Assembly (NCBI GenBank): GCA_019155205.2 | Contig: JAHNZQ020000010.1 | Coordinates: 2,246,893-2,282,418, forward strand | Length of the DNA stretch: 35,526 nucleotides | Source: Gracilaria vermiculophylla | Taxonomy: Eukaryota > Rhodophyta > Florideophyceae > Gracilariales > Gracilariaceae | Direction of reading: 5' to 3' | Shown here: piece by piece, positions 1-8,950 of the stretch | Numbering within the stretch: position 1 is the first letter of the stretch | How the letters are laid out: the number at the start of each line of letters is the position of its first letter | The notes under the pieces: model-generated | Databases searched by the model: none | What the model was told of the DNA's origin: nothing | What the model saw: the letters and a program-made list of their open reading frames with translations, nothing else | Translations under genes and position numbers: made by a program

Positions 1-706
1 GAGGGTCTATTATGGCGCACGATAATTGGTGTAATTAATTGTAAGGGAACGAAATAAGAATAAGGAGTAATATGGATCCTCCTTATACGGCCGTTGTGCT
101 ACCGTAGCAATGTGCCAGCGTGCAACATTAGGAATATTATACCTTAAGGCCAAACCACCCTATTTCCGTCGGAGCCACTGTACTACACCTCACCTTTTCA
201 TGTTACATTCCAGATAAGCGTTGCTCCGCCGCGGCTGTAGTACTCCCGCCTCTCGCCATCACCAAGCTAACTGGACCGTAGCTTCGTCGTGTCCGACCCC
301 TGAGGCTCACGCTGAGCTGCTGCGCACCCAAACACCCTGCACATCTTACAAACTGCATGCTCAGCAACCCATATTCGTGACCACCTCTGCGCAGGCTATA
401 CGCATAACGTTTACACGCAAGCAGTCAGTTTTGTCTTCGTTTTCATTTTGCCGCAGTGAAGCTGCTTGCCGAGCAATTGCTTCCGGGACATACTTCGCGT
501 TGCCTCTTCGACACGCATGCGAAAGCGTTGATTGTGGTTGGCGCGCTACTGAGGCTACATCCAAAATGCCAAACCCACAAACTATGAGTGACAAGACCTT
601 GTTAGTAACCAATTTGAGGGGAAGAAAAATCGTAGAGAGTGATGTTTAAAGAAAATCTAAAAATGGTACCGGCTATGTAAATGACGAAAAAGGGGCGGGA
701 AGGTCT
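1..706. other. AT-rich stretch without recognisable gene
   Basis: The longest open frame here (about 221-649, plus strand) begins at TTG rather than ATG and its translation has no domain-like character. I see no RNA gene, terminal repeat or splice-supported exon. It may be the left flank of the Harbinger element that follows, but I could not find a terminal inverted repeat to fix the element's end. Confidence 0.4.
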
Positions 707-1612
707 ATGAACTGCAATAAGAGCATCGGTTTAGAAGAAAAAGAGAAGGCACCTCAGAGCAACCGCCGAATTGGTTCCTCGTCACTTGTGGAGGAAGATC
801 CAAAAGTCCTCGAGACTACTGGCTCTGTCGATTACCCGGTCAGGGGTATACAGAAGAAAAGGGGAGTGGTTGGTGCTGAAGTATTGGCATCTCTTGCAGG
901 CAGCTATGGCAAACATTTTGCTTCGTACTGCAAGGAACGAAAGCGTGCTGTTCAACAAAAGATACCGGCTGTAGTGTGGAAAGCAGTCTACAAAGACTTT
1001 CTGGAGGCTACAAAGACCCAAAATGCGCCAACGGGCGCGGTGTTCACTGGAAAGGATCTCCCACAGGAGAGAACCTTGCAGTATGCACTACGATCTGCTC
1101 TGGGAGAGGTATCAACCGGCACAGCTGTCCCAGATGCCTCTCAAAAGTTTTTACCGCAAGACAATGATTTAATGCAACGTCTTCAGAACACTGACACATT
1201 CAACAAGAAAATGATGTCGAATTTTAGAGAACAACTCGCAAATGGCTTTTTAGTCTCCGATATTGGTGAAACGACCGAGGAAATCGCAAGTAACAGCCGC
1301 CTAGATGAGACATACACTAAACCGCAACGTCAGAGTAGACGGGAATTGATGGAGAATGCGGTCCATACCGTTTCAAGTATGGTCGACGTGATTGAGACAA
1401 AGTCTTCGGACGAAACACGTGCTGTGCTGGAGCAGACAAAACTGCAATCAGAAGACGTCAGAAGCCGCCAGGAGCTTCGTGAACTTCAGATCAAGACGCT
1501 CGAGAGTGAGGAAATGGACCGAAAGATGGAGCGTCTGAAACTACTGCGGGATCAACAAGTCATCACAGGCGGAGAATTTAAGAAAAAGATGAAAGCGTTC
1601 GTACACATTTAG
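707..1612 (+). CDS. 301-aa ORF beside a Harbinger transposase; SHOCT-like C-terminus; possible transposon accessory protein
   Basis: This intact ATG-initiated frame lies 33 bp from, and convergent with, a Harbinger transposase pseudogene. I do not recognise the family over its full length. The N-terminal 70 residues are polar and probably disordered. Residues about 75-130 hold a basic stretch with spaced tryptophan and aromatic residues. Residues about 215-290 are charged and heptad-like, probably coiled coil. The last 28 residues (MERLKLLRDQQVITGGEF and onward) resemble the SHOCT short C-terminal motif, which has the pattern LxxLxDxGxITxxEFxxKKxxL. PIF/Harbinger elements usually carry a second ORF for a Myb/SANT-like DNA-binding partner of the transposase. 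A clear Myb tryptophan pattern is not visible here, so the accessory role is inferred from position only. It could instead be a host gene next to an insertion. The ORF is intact although its neighbour is broken. Confidence 0.5.
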   Translation: MNCNKSIGLEEKEKAPQSNRRIGSSSLVEEDPKVLETTGSVDYPVRGIQKKRGVVGAEVLASLAGSYGKHFASYCKERKRAVQQKIPAVVWKAVYKDFLEATKTQNAPTGAVFTGKDLPQERTLQYALRSALGEVSTGTAVPDASQKFLPQDNDLMQRLQNTDTFNKKMMSNFREQLANGFLVSDIGETTEEIASNSRLDETYTKPQRQSRRELMENAVHTVSSMVDVIETKSSDETRAVLEQTKLQSEDVRSRQELRELQIKTLESEEMDRKMERLKLLRDQQVITGGEFKKKMKAFVHI

Positions 1613-1644
1613 CCCTGCTATTCACCCTCATTCGATTCAAGTTT

Positions 1645-2646
1645 TTAAAGACTTATACTGAAGTCTTGGCGTCTTCGATGCAAAACGTTGGTCAAGATGG
1701 CTGCACTTTCGAACATGATAGCAAATGACGACCGACGGTTAGGACAGATATCTAGAAACCTCTTAAAAAGAATTTTCATCCCTGCCATTCCCCACTCTAC
1801 TCTCACCCGGTATCACGAATGCAATTTGTTGAATGCTCGCCTGACTGGGTCTGAATCCACGCCAGCTACCTCACATGCGTCAATCCGTCGCAAAATGAAG
1901 TGGTCTTGTACCAAATACCCAGGGTCACCCAGCAGATACTCTACAGGATAAGGCGAATTGTGATCTACAGCAAAGTATTGCTGCCAGTTGCGTGCTAAAT
2001 CTGTGTCACAAAACACGGAGATATCATGAAAAGAACCCGCGTACCCTGCAGCAACAAACTGAAACAAACCATTGTGATCAACTACGACAGCGTTATTAAA
2101 ACAGTATATCTTCTTACGGCCGTTAAAATATGCACGATGATAAGCGCTCCGTGGTCGCCGTATTTTGCAGAGCATACCATCAAAATATCCTAAACACCCT
2201 GGAAAGAGGTGGTTCCTGTTGCGCATTACTGCCCTCTGCTCCGACGTAGGCCATATAATCTATGCTGCAATGAATTCGTTAATTATGCTGCAAATAAACA
2301 TGCAGCCGTCTCGAAGATACATTCTGCTGAGGTTCCAGCACGATGCTTCTGTGCTAATACTGTTGCAACCACGAAGATAAATTATAGTCGCCATAAATCT
2401 CTCGCGGGAACAAAGTTTGCATTTTCTTCCAGCAGGACTTGTACGAACCTCATAGGTATGGCGGCTACGCAAAGCAATAATGGGACAGACAACTTGACAT
2501 AAGGTCTTCAATTCCCCCGGGAAAAAACCTGTATCGACCTTGATGAGCGATTCGTGTGCGTTGACAAGATTATCCAAACGGCTTATCTTTGGAATTGAGG
2601 GATTTACGGAGTGGTCTTCATTGTATTCGTCCTGCAGATCGTTCAT
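1645..2646 (-). pseudogene. PIF/Harbinger transposase (DDE_Tnp_4 type), interrupted by two in-frame stops
   Basis: One minus-strand frame of 334 codons reads as a PIF/Harbinger transposase from ATG at 2646 to TAA at 1645. It is broken only by TAG at 2260-2262 and TGA at 1813-1815, with no frameshift. The N-terminal part shows the family's GRKCKLCSRERF block followed by IIYLRG. After the first stop come the IxWP element, FPGCLGYFDG (first catalytic Asp), SFHDISVF (second Asp) and GDPGYL. After the second stop comes RVRVEWG, carrying the final catalytic Glu, and a typical SAAILTNVLH-like end. The nuclease core is therefore all present, and only two point changes have killed it, so inactivation looks fairly recent. 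The convergent ORF at 707-1612 may be its partner. Terminal repeats and target duplications were not located. Confidence 0.85.
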
Positions 2647-3997
2647 CAGAAGCGAAAAATAGCTCCATATCTGAACGACACGCCATAAAAACAGTCATCG
2701 CGTGGGAAATAGTTGCTATCTATGTGGTTCCGGTATGCAACAAGTCATCATCACTATCCATGCTGCAGCTACTGGCCTTCAGAGGATTCCGGAAACAGAG
2801 CGAGAACTGGAGAGCAATTATAGAATTGCAACGTAATAGATAAGAAGAAGTCGAGGAAGTGGTGGAACGGATGTGATGAGATGGCGGTGGACTAGTAAAG
2901 GAGATGGGGTTTGAGTGAGTTCAGATTGAGCTCGGTGGAAGGTGGCCACAAAGCAGAAAGAGTGGGGGATATGAGACTGATTGAGGAGGACAAAAGTGCT
3001 GGGAGGCGCGTGATGTGCCGGTCGAAAGGGGCCATCTGCGATCAGCCAAAGCTATAGTTCCAGAACTCATCAGTAAACTCGCAACACCGCTAGTTTGGAG
3101 GTGTTTGCGAGTTTGTCCAAACTGGCGATAAAGAAAACTTGATTGATGAAAACTAGCGGTATCAAAAGCCTGATGATGTCCAAATTTTTGTATTTTCGGC
3201 CAGGTCTATTCTATCCAATGAGTTCATTTGCTCTATTGTATATTTGGTGAAATATATATTTTGGCACTGATGATTTGCTGATTTTGCGTTTTTTTCCCGT
3301 ATATAAGAAGCGAACGAGAGATGGACAGCTTAATATAATTTTCTTTTCGACGTCGTAAGGCTTTTTTCATCCGTGAAAATTACCAAGGGTCAGAATATGG
3401 ATTTCGAAACACGGCTATGTAGTGCAATAAGGGTAGTGGACTCCCTGAGATGGGTAGGAAACATTAATCTCTGACAGTTCGATGCCCTCCTTTATCTGTG
3501 CTTCTTTCTCTTCCAGCACGCTTATATGTAGCTTTTGTGATACTTTCACGACACTTACCATGAGCCCAATTCGAAGTCTTTAGTACTCTACACCCAATTA
3601 CAAGTTCAGACGCGTTCAGTTGCTCTTCATCCAATTCAACACTGTTGCATGTAGAGCTCAAGAATAAATGATGGCGACTTAATGTCTGCTACTATTCTTT
3701 TTCACGACTGTCTTACGAAAAGTCAGATCGTACGGACTGTCAACATTCATGTATATTAATTTAATTCTTTGTTGTTACTTTTTGACAGTTCATTCTTGTC
3801 ATGCTTTCTGTTTCTGTAAACGTAGTCGATGGTTGTGACAAAAATAATCGATAACGATCCCCGAACAAAGAAAACTGGCCTGCTATACTATAACTTGGAA
3901 GGAAAATGAGCACGGACATGTGGAAGACATGAAAACTAATATATTGTCGTTCAGCTTAATATTATATTTTTTGCATTGTTGCAACTCCCCAATAAGG
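2647..3997. other. AT-rich stretch between two transposon remnants; no supported gene
   Basis: Short frames exist (for example about 3464-3661 on the minus strand, TTG-initiated) but none shows a domain or splice context. A strong hairpin lies at 3075-3114 and is listed separately. The right end of the Harbinger element should be in this stretch but is not identifiable by eye. Confidence 0.4.
3075..3114. repeat. imperfect hairpin (14-15 bp arms), plus nested 11-bp inverted repeat
   Basis: The left arm AAACTCGCAACACC (3075-3088) pairs with GGTGTTTGCGAGTTT (3100-3114), with one extra base in the right arm and an 11-base loop. The segment ACCGCTAGTTT (3086-3096), covering the end of the left arm and most of the loop, recurs inverted at 3150-3160. 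It could be a transposon subterminal structure or a MITE remnant. Its function is unknown. Confidence 0.6.
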
Positions 3998-3999
3998 TA

Positions 4000-4100
4000 C
4001 AGTGCGTTTCAAAAACATATTACCGCCCAAAAGTGCGCCAAAACTGTACTGTAGGCTATATTTTGCACATAGTCTATGTAGAATCGTTTCAAAAAGATAT
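4000..4100 (+). repeat. left terminal region of the Tc1 element: TIR and inner direct repeat
   Basis: The outer copy CGTTTCAAAAACATAT lies at 4005-4020 within the terminal repeat that starts at 4000. The inner copy CGTTTCAAAAAGATAT lies at 4085-4100 and differs at one position. In Tc1 elements these direct repeats are the transposase binding sites. Confidence 0.85.
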
Positions 4101-4125
4101 GTACACCTTCTTCTTTCTAGTAAAA

Positions 4126-5121
4126 ATGGCTCGAGGCCCGCCACTTTCCAAGCAAGAACAGCTTCTAATCGTTAAATTGAACGCCGAGAAGCAATCTAAC
4201 AGTGCTATCGCTAAAAAATTAAAGCGTTCTAGGGTCACAACTGCTACTTTTCTTAAAAACCCGACTTTATATGGCTTAAAACGATCTCCGGGACACCCGA
4301 AAAAGCTCAGACCAGCAGAAAAAAGAGGGATTAAAAGGGAGTTGTGTAAAGGAAAAGTATCGTGCAAAAAAATTGGAATTAATCTCAATCTCAACGTTTC
4401 TAAATCCACTATATGGAGGCAGATAAACAGCACAAATTTATTTAAATATAAAAAAATGAAGAAAGTTTTCTTTTTTCAAGACCATCACAAGCAAAAGCGA
4501 ATTGACTGGTGTGCTGGAAAAGCCTACTGGAAATAAGAATGGGAAAATGTTATTTTTACTGATGAAAAAAAGTTCAACTTCGACGGACCAGATTGCTACA
4601 AATTTTATTGGCACGATCTTCGTAAGGAACGTCATGAATTTTATACCAGGCACTCTGGTGGAGGCTCTGTAATGGTCTGGGCGGGCATTTCTAAAAAAGG
4701 TCCAACGGAAATTGCATTTATTGAAACGAACATGAATGCAAAAAAATATCAAGAAGTTCTATACAACTATTTGCTACCTTTTGGTTTATGTTTCCATGAA
4801 GAAAATTTCATTTTTCAACAGGATAATGCGCCCGTACACACTTCATCTTTAATAAAAAAGTGGCTGCAGGAGTCTGACGTATCTGTTTTAGAATGGCTAG
4901 CGCGCTCACCAAATTTGAACCCAATCGAAAACGTTGGGGGACTGCTGGCGAGGATGGTTTATGCGCATGGAAGGCAATTTCAGACGGCTTTTGAACTCAA
5001 AAACTGTATTGAAAATTGCTGGAAATCTATAACAGTTCCAAGAGTGGAAAAGTACATCAATTCGATGCCGAAACGCTGCATTAGCGTTATACAGCAAAAA
5101 GGATGCAAACTAAACTATTGA
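4126..5121 (+). pseudogene. Tc1-type transposase (DD34E) with one in-frame TAA
   Basis: The frame starts at ATG 4126 (MARGPPLSK) and ends at TAG-bounded codon 5121. It is broken only by TAA at 4534-4536. The N-terminal 110 residues form the paired-type double helix-turn-helix, with an AIAKKLKRS recognition-helix segment and a GRPR-like SPGHPKK linker. The stop falls just before VIFTDEKKF, which holds the first catalytic Asp. QQDNAPVH carries the second Asp, and NPIEN the final Glu with exactly 34 residues between, matching the DD34E spacing of Tc1. The usual Trp after NPIEN is replaced by a Val-Gly-Gly stretch. Total length is 332 codons, normal for the family. An upstream extension of the frame to 3976 crosses the terminal repeat and is not the start. 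Confidence 0.9.
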
Positions 5122-5154
5122 GCGTCGCGCAGTAAAGATTTGTTATTGATGATC

Positions 5155-5278
5155 ATATGTTTTTGAAACGTTTTTTTGACTTAACTTTTTTCTGAAACCT
5201 ATTTTTGTAGGCGTACAGTATACATTTGTTCATTTTTTTGAGATTTCACAGCATGTCGTATGTTTTTGAAACAGTCTG
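5155..5278 (-). repeat. right terminal region of the Tc1 element: inner direct repeat and TIR
   Basis: The inner copy ATATGTTTTTGAAACG at 5155-5170 is the exact reverse complement of the left outer copy at 4005-4020. The outer copy TATGTTTTTGAAAC lies at 5259-5272, followed by the terminal bases AGTCTG and the TA duplication at 5279-5280. Confidence 0.85.
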
Positions 5279-5280
5279 TA

Positions 5281-5969
5281 CGTTCGTGAATTCGAAGTTG
5301 AGCACAGCAAAATAATCCACCACTTTTTTGAGTGTTATTTCCTATATGCTACTAGTCGATTTTTTAGAACAAGTCCGCCCTTTTTAATACATGCCTGCAT
5401 CGCATCGCATCGCCAATGCATACACGATAATTGGCCTCATATGAGGCCATTATTGCTTGAGCTTTAAGACTGCAGAAAATGACAAGAGCACTTCAGCACT
5501 TATTTACTGTACTTACTTTACTTTCTACTTGATTAGCATCAACCAAATTATGCAGTTTCTCAACTCGTTGTTCCGTCTCATGCCAATGAAACGATGAAGA
5601 TACTCCTCTCACTTTAGTTCCAATGATTCTTTTTGAACTATCGCCGTGACACTTTTGCTAAGCAATGATTGCAATCTTAATTTTTTGCTATTAGACAAGA
5701 GTAGGTGTTTAAATCTGCTTGTTTTTGTAATAAAAAAAAAAGATTGAGTATTTTTGGCAGTGATCCTTACATTCTGGACACCATTAGGCTATTTCTGAAA
5801 GATAACAAAACTTTTACCGAAACCGTTTCCTAAACACTGGCCTCAGATGGGGACACAGCTCCGGGCGTGTTGGTACTAATAGAGAAACAAGTGGTACTAT
5901 AGGACAAAATTGTTTTCAACAGAAGCATGAATACTAGTGCTCCATCTTGAGAAATGTAAGAATTCCATA
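5281..5969. other. AT-rich non-coding stretch
   Basis: No open frame of useful length or splice-linked exon is visible. It contains a GCATC-type short repeat (about 5397-5413) and the 18-bp palindrome listed next. It separates the Tc1 element from a possible small gene at 5970-6306. Confidence 0.4.
5432..5449. repeat. perfect 18-bp palindrome TGGCCTCATATGAGGCCA
   Basis: This is a perfect inverted repeat in non-coding DNA. The 12-bp core CCTCATATGAGG recurs at 22509-22520 in another intergenic region, within a near-identical 18-mer. It could be a binding site for a dimeric factor or the remains of a small repeat family. Confidence 0.6.
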
Positions 5970-6306
5970 TTAGTCTCTCTTTATGTTTTCATTGAGCCAT
6001 TCGCCGACAACTCGCGGAACTCCTGAAAAAAGAAGAATTATATCCAAAGGCAAAAACACCGTTTCTTTGGGTGTCAGATTCTGTATTGATCTCAATAATG
6101 AAAAGACGGAAAGATGTAAATCATCATAGAGATCCAATTCGCTTACCTGCATTGTTTTCTCCAACGTGAATCGTAGTGATGAAGACAGGCACACAAAGCG
6201 ACGAGAGGTAGCAAATACAGTACTGAGTAACTTCTAGAATGTTAAGCAAGTAACAAGTAAAGAGCGCAGAGATCGTGAAGCGAGAAGTTAACATGGGAAG
6301 ATTCAT
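5970..6306 (-). CDS. possible spliced gene for a 70-aa membrane peptide
   Basis: This is a candidate only. Exon 1 runs from ATG at 6306 down to 6147 and ends at a GTAAGC donor. A 124-bp intron (6146-6023) ends in a strong pyrimidine tract and TTTTTTCAG. Exon 2 runs 6022-5970 to TAA. The splice keeps frame and gives a product starting MNLPMLTSRF, with one or two hydrophobic helices (residues about 10-46) and a polar tail ending in WLNENIKRD. I do not recognise the family. The intron has CTGAC rather than the CTAAC of the other introns. The two exons could instead be the last exons of a longer gene whose upstream part I cannot find. Reading through the donor creates a false Walker-A-like string (see rejected items). 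Confidence 0.3.
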
Positions 6307-8038
6307 AAGATGAACGTCCAAAAAGCAAAAAAATTCGTTCCTCTTTATTGAGAATGAAAGCTGGTTAATTCTCAGGCCTCAGATATCTATCCTGCAAAAT
6401 TTTCCCTTCTACTTTCTCTGAATGTGCGCAAGTTGTGGCGACCACACATCTTCATTTTGCACTAACGAACCACTTCAAAATTTTCACGCGTTTAAGCAGA
6501 GTTACGTTGACGTGGTTCGCCACAGACCCGGCTCTTTTATTGCCTCCGGCTGGTTCGTATGTAAAAGGGAAAGATTGGTGTTGATTGTGTACAACTTTGA
6601 CTGAAAAAAGACGTTGAACACATTCTTTCTCGGCGTCTGTTGAAGAACTGTGAAGTGTGTAGTACTTTGACTGATAAAAGACGTTGAGCACGTCCTTTTT
6701 CGGTGTTCGTTACAGAACGCTGCTCGTCGTGAGTGATTGTGTCCACAAACAGAAAAAAAACGTTGGTGATACACAAGACGGAGAAAAGGCCGTCACAGCT
6801 TTCGGCGCTATTGAGCGGTGATATCTACAAACACGGATAAATCCCTCGCCATCGCATTCTTTACGGCAAAATAGGATGAGGAGGTAGAAGAAGAAGCACT
6901 TTGAAAAAGATGGAGGCTAAAAAGCATTTGTGATTCCAAGTGATAGGTCGCATTGCCAACATATTTTTTTATGAACCACTCGAATATATGCAATCTAATG
7001 CAATGTCTTCTTTCGGATGACCCACCATCTTTCCAAAACATGGGTTATTGGGAGCCACAACAAAGCTTTATAAAGCTGTCGAAGTAACGGTTTATTCTTT
7101 GATAATTACCCCGGCCTTCATTTTACTTCCAGTCGTGCTCTCAATATCATCCGTGAGCAAGGTTTTCACGTAACGCTGACATGTACTGGTACATGCAGAA
7201 CACATCAAACCTTCACCTTTTCACATTTTCATCAAAAGTGTATGTGTTCTTTGTAGTCGTTCTCGGCCGTAACATCTCAATGTGTTTTATATAATGGAGC
7301 TTCGAAGACACTTAATACGGCAGAAGTAGGTTGGGTGATTTTGTGTTGTGAATCCAGGTGTTTAGTTTTTGTCGTAGAACATTAATAAACCAATAGATTG
7401 GGTTTGGCCCGCTAATTGCCCATAATGCACCATATAATAGGAAACCAGATGCACTATTTTTCTGTTCGTTTGATAGAAAAAGATGTCCACTCGTAAGCCT
7501 GGGGACAGATGAGAGTACCAAGCGCTTTCAACCATCATGAACCAAGTTATTCCATCAATCGGTCGTGACAGCAAAACATGGCGTTTTCATTCAATGTGAA
7601 TGGCTCCAATAAATGTCTTTTGTATCGATCTTGACAAAGTACAAAGACGTTATCAAGGCCAGTTTCTTGGTAACGGGAAAACAAAGGTTTAGAATCGCAG
7701 GTATAAAATGATTGCTGAAGAAGAAATAAGTCGAGCTACTGTAAATCCTTTGAAAGTGTCTATAGAGACAAGAGCGATTACTATTGAAAGTGTGAATTGT
7801 TAGACCGAGTCATAGATGCACCGTTATACAACAGTACAAATCAAGTCGTTTGTCACGGGCTTGAAGAAAATTAGGCACTTGCTATCCGTTCTTGGCCTTT
7901 CTGGTCGCTTTAAGAGGTGTTTCCGAAGGCACTCACGAACCATTCCTGACCATTCTTGGCACTTTAAGAGTTGTTCCCAAGGCAGCACTAGGGAATCCTC
8001 AAGTCTCTGCCACCCCAACTAAGAGAACCGCTACCACC
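6307..8038. other. AT-rich stretch without a supported gene; contains a tandem repeat
   Basis: Several short minus-strand frames between 6452 and 7574 repeat one another's peptides because they lie on a tandem repeat (6588-6775), so they are not independent genes. An open plus-strand frame from ATG-less sequence near 7892 leads into the small spliced gene at 8039 and could be its 5' coding extension. Nothing else is recognisable. Confidence 0.4.
6588..6775. repeat. degenerate tandem repeat, period about 70 bp, 2.5-3 copies
   Basis: Copies align on the shared blocks CTTTGACTGA-AAAAGACGTTGA. The ACGTTG anchor occurs at 6611, 6681 and 6760. The first two copies are in exact 70-bp register with many substitutions, and the third is more divergent with about 9 bp added. 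It lies in non-coding DNA and its origin is unknown. Confidence 0.65.
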
Positions 8039-8458
8039 ATGATGCAATCCCCTCCAACTCCAAAGCGTAAACGTAGTAAGTAACACCAAGTACTTGTATT
8101 GCAGGCATGTTTCTAACTCTGAGTCAAATGTATTCCTCCTCGTTTTTAACCTTTGGAAACCGTCTAACTTCGCTTCGCAGCTCTCCAAGAGATGATCGAA
8201 AATGTTCCTCTCGCACCGATGAAGGTCAGTGCTGGGAGAAAGCGAAGGCTGCATATTCTGTCGGACATAACCCGTGATATCTTCCGCTCCGAATTTCTTG
8301 ACATCGAATCTAGCGCTCCGGAAGAAGCCCAAAAGAGGGACCAGAAACTTTCTTCAGCAACACAAGCACGTCATGTCACCTTCGCAGATCCGCTAACACA
8401 GGAAATACCAGCAACTCGCTATCAAGACGGAGATGCGGACTCTTCTTCCACTCTGTAG
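8039..8458 (+). CDS. small spliced nuclear-type protein with RVxF-like PP1-docking motif
   Basis: Exon 1 (ATG at 8039 to 8075) is joined to exon 2 (8181-8458) over a 105-bp intron with a GTAAGT donor, CTAAC branch-like element and GCAG acceptor. The join keeps frame and gives about 104 residues. The N-terminus PPTPKRKR is a TP-site next to a basic cluster typical of nuclear localisation signals. Residues 76-80 (RHVTF, followed by ADPL) fit the RVxF docking consensus for protein phosphatase 1, resembling the RVSFADP form seen in PP1-binding nuclear proteins such as RIF1. The family is not recognised. The frame is open upstream to about 7892, so the true start could be earlier. The PP1 role is inference from a short motif and needs conservation to support it. 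Confidence 0.6.
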
Positions 8459-8950
8459 GTTATCCCAATAATTGCTTTTTCATCAGCGCTTAGGGCGCAG
8501 TAGTAATCGGCGTTGAGTACGGGAATTTTTGATGCCTTGAAAACCCTTCTAACATGAGTGATGTCGTGCTCGCCGAGAGACAGGTCTCCTGCTTCAGATG
8601 AGTTGAATACGGACGAACTTCGTGACAAGAACAGAATGGTACGGTTGTCGTTTTTGTCTGAAGCATTTCTCTTTCGCGAATGTTGCAACAATCAAATCAA
8701 AGTCGATTGGCCGCAAGCAGGAGAAGAACAATACGTTGTTAAAATTGCAAACAAGTCTCAAACCACACGCAAAACAGGGCGTGAAAGCATATGGCTCATG
8801 TGAACACGGCAGACATTCACGGTGACATACAAGTCATTTGCGCCCCGTGCGACAGCCAACTTTGCTCCTCGTTGTCAAGTAAACAAAAAATTGTGAAAGT
8901 CCTAAAAACAAAAGTACGCGACGTGCGAATACGAAGCGAGTGACTTGAGC
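8459..8950. other. intergenic region between two convergent genes
   Basis: Frames on both strands overlap here (for example 8422-8691 minus and 8558-8803 plus), but neither has a recognisable domain. The minus-strand frame lacks a good downstream or upstream exon. It probably holds the 3' UTRs of the flanking convergent genes. Confidence 0.4.

Larger units (their letters stand above)
4000..5278 (+). mobile_element. Tc1-type DNA transposon with IR/DR ends and TA target duplication
   Basis: A complete 1279-bp element is flanked by TA dinucleotides (3998-3999 and 5279-5280), the target duplication of the Tc1/mariner superfamily. Both ends begin CAG and share a 20-bp terminal repeat matching at 17 positions. 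Each end carries a second, internal copy of the core TTTCAAAAA-A/G-ATAT, about 80-105 bp inside, giving the inverted-repeat/direct-repeat (IR/DR) layout known from Tc1 elements such as Sleeping Beauty. The element encodes one transposase frame interrupted by a single stop. Well-kept ends plus one nonsense change indicate a young insertion. It could still be mobilised in trans by an intact copy elsewhere; that is inference. Confidence 0.9.

Noticed and set aside
221..649. 142-codon plus-strand frame near the window start
   Set aside because: It begins at TTG, has no domain, and overlaps a minus-strand frame of similar quality.
18..5434. Shared 12-mer CACGATAATTGG at 18-29 and 5423-5434 as a repeat family
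   Set aside because: The match does not extend on either side, and a 12-bp match is expected by chance in 35 kb of AT-rich sequence.
6124..6170. GENNAGK, a Walker-A-like string of OLD/RecF-type ATPases
   Set aside because: The Lys comes from reading through a GTAAGC splice donor. The upstream residues are hydrophobic rather than the N-terminal strand of an ATPase, and no Walker B follows.
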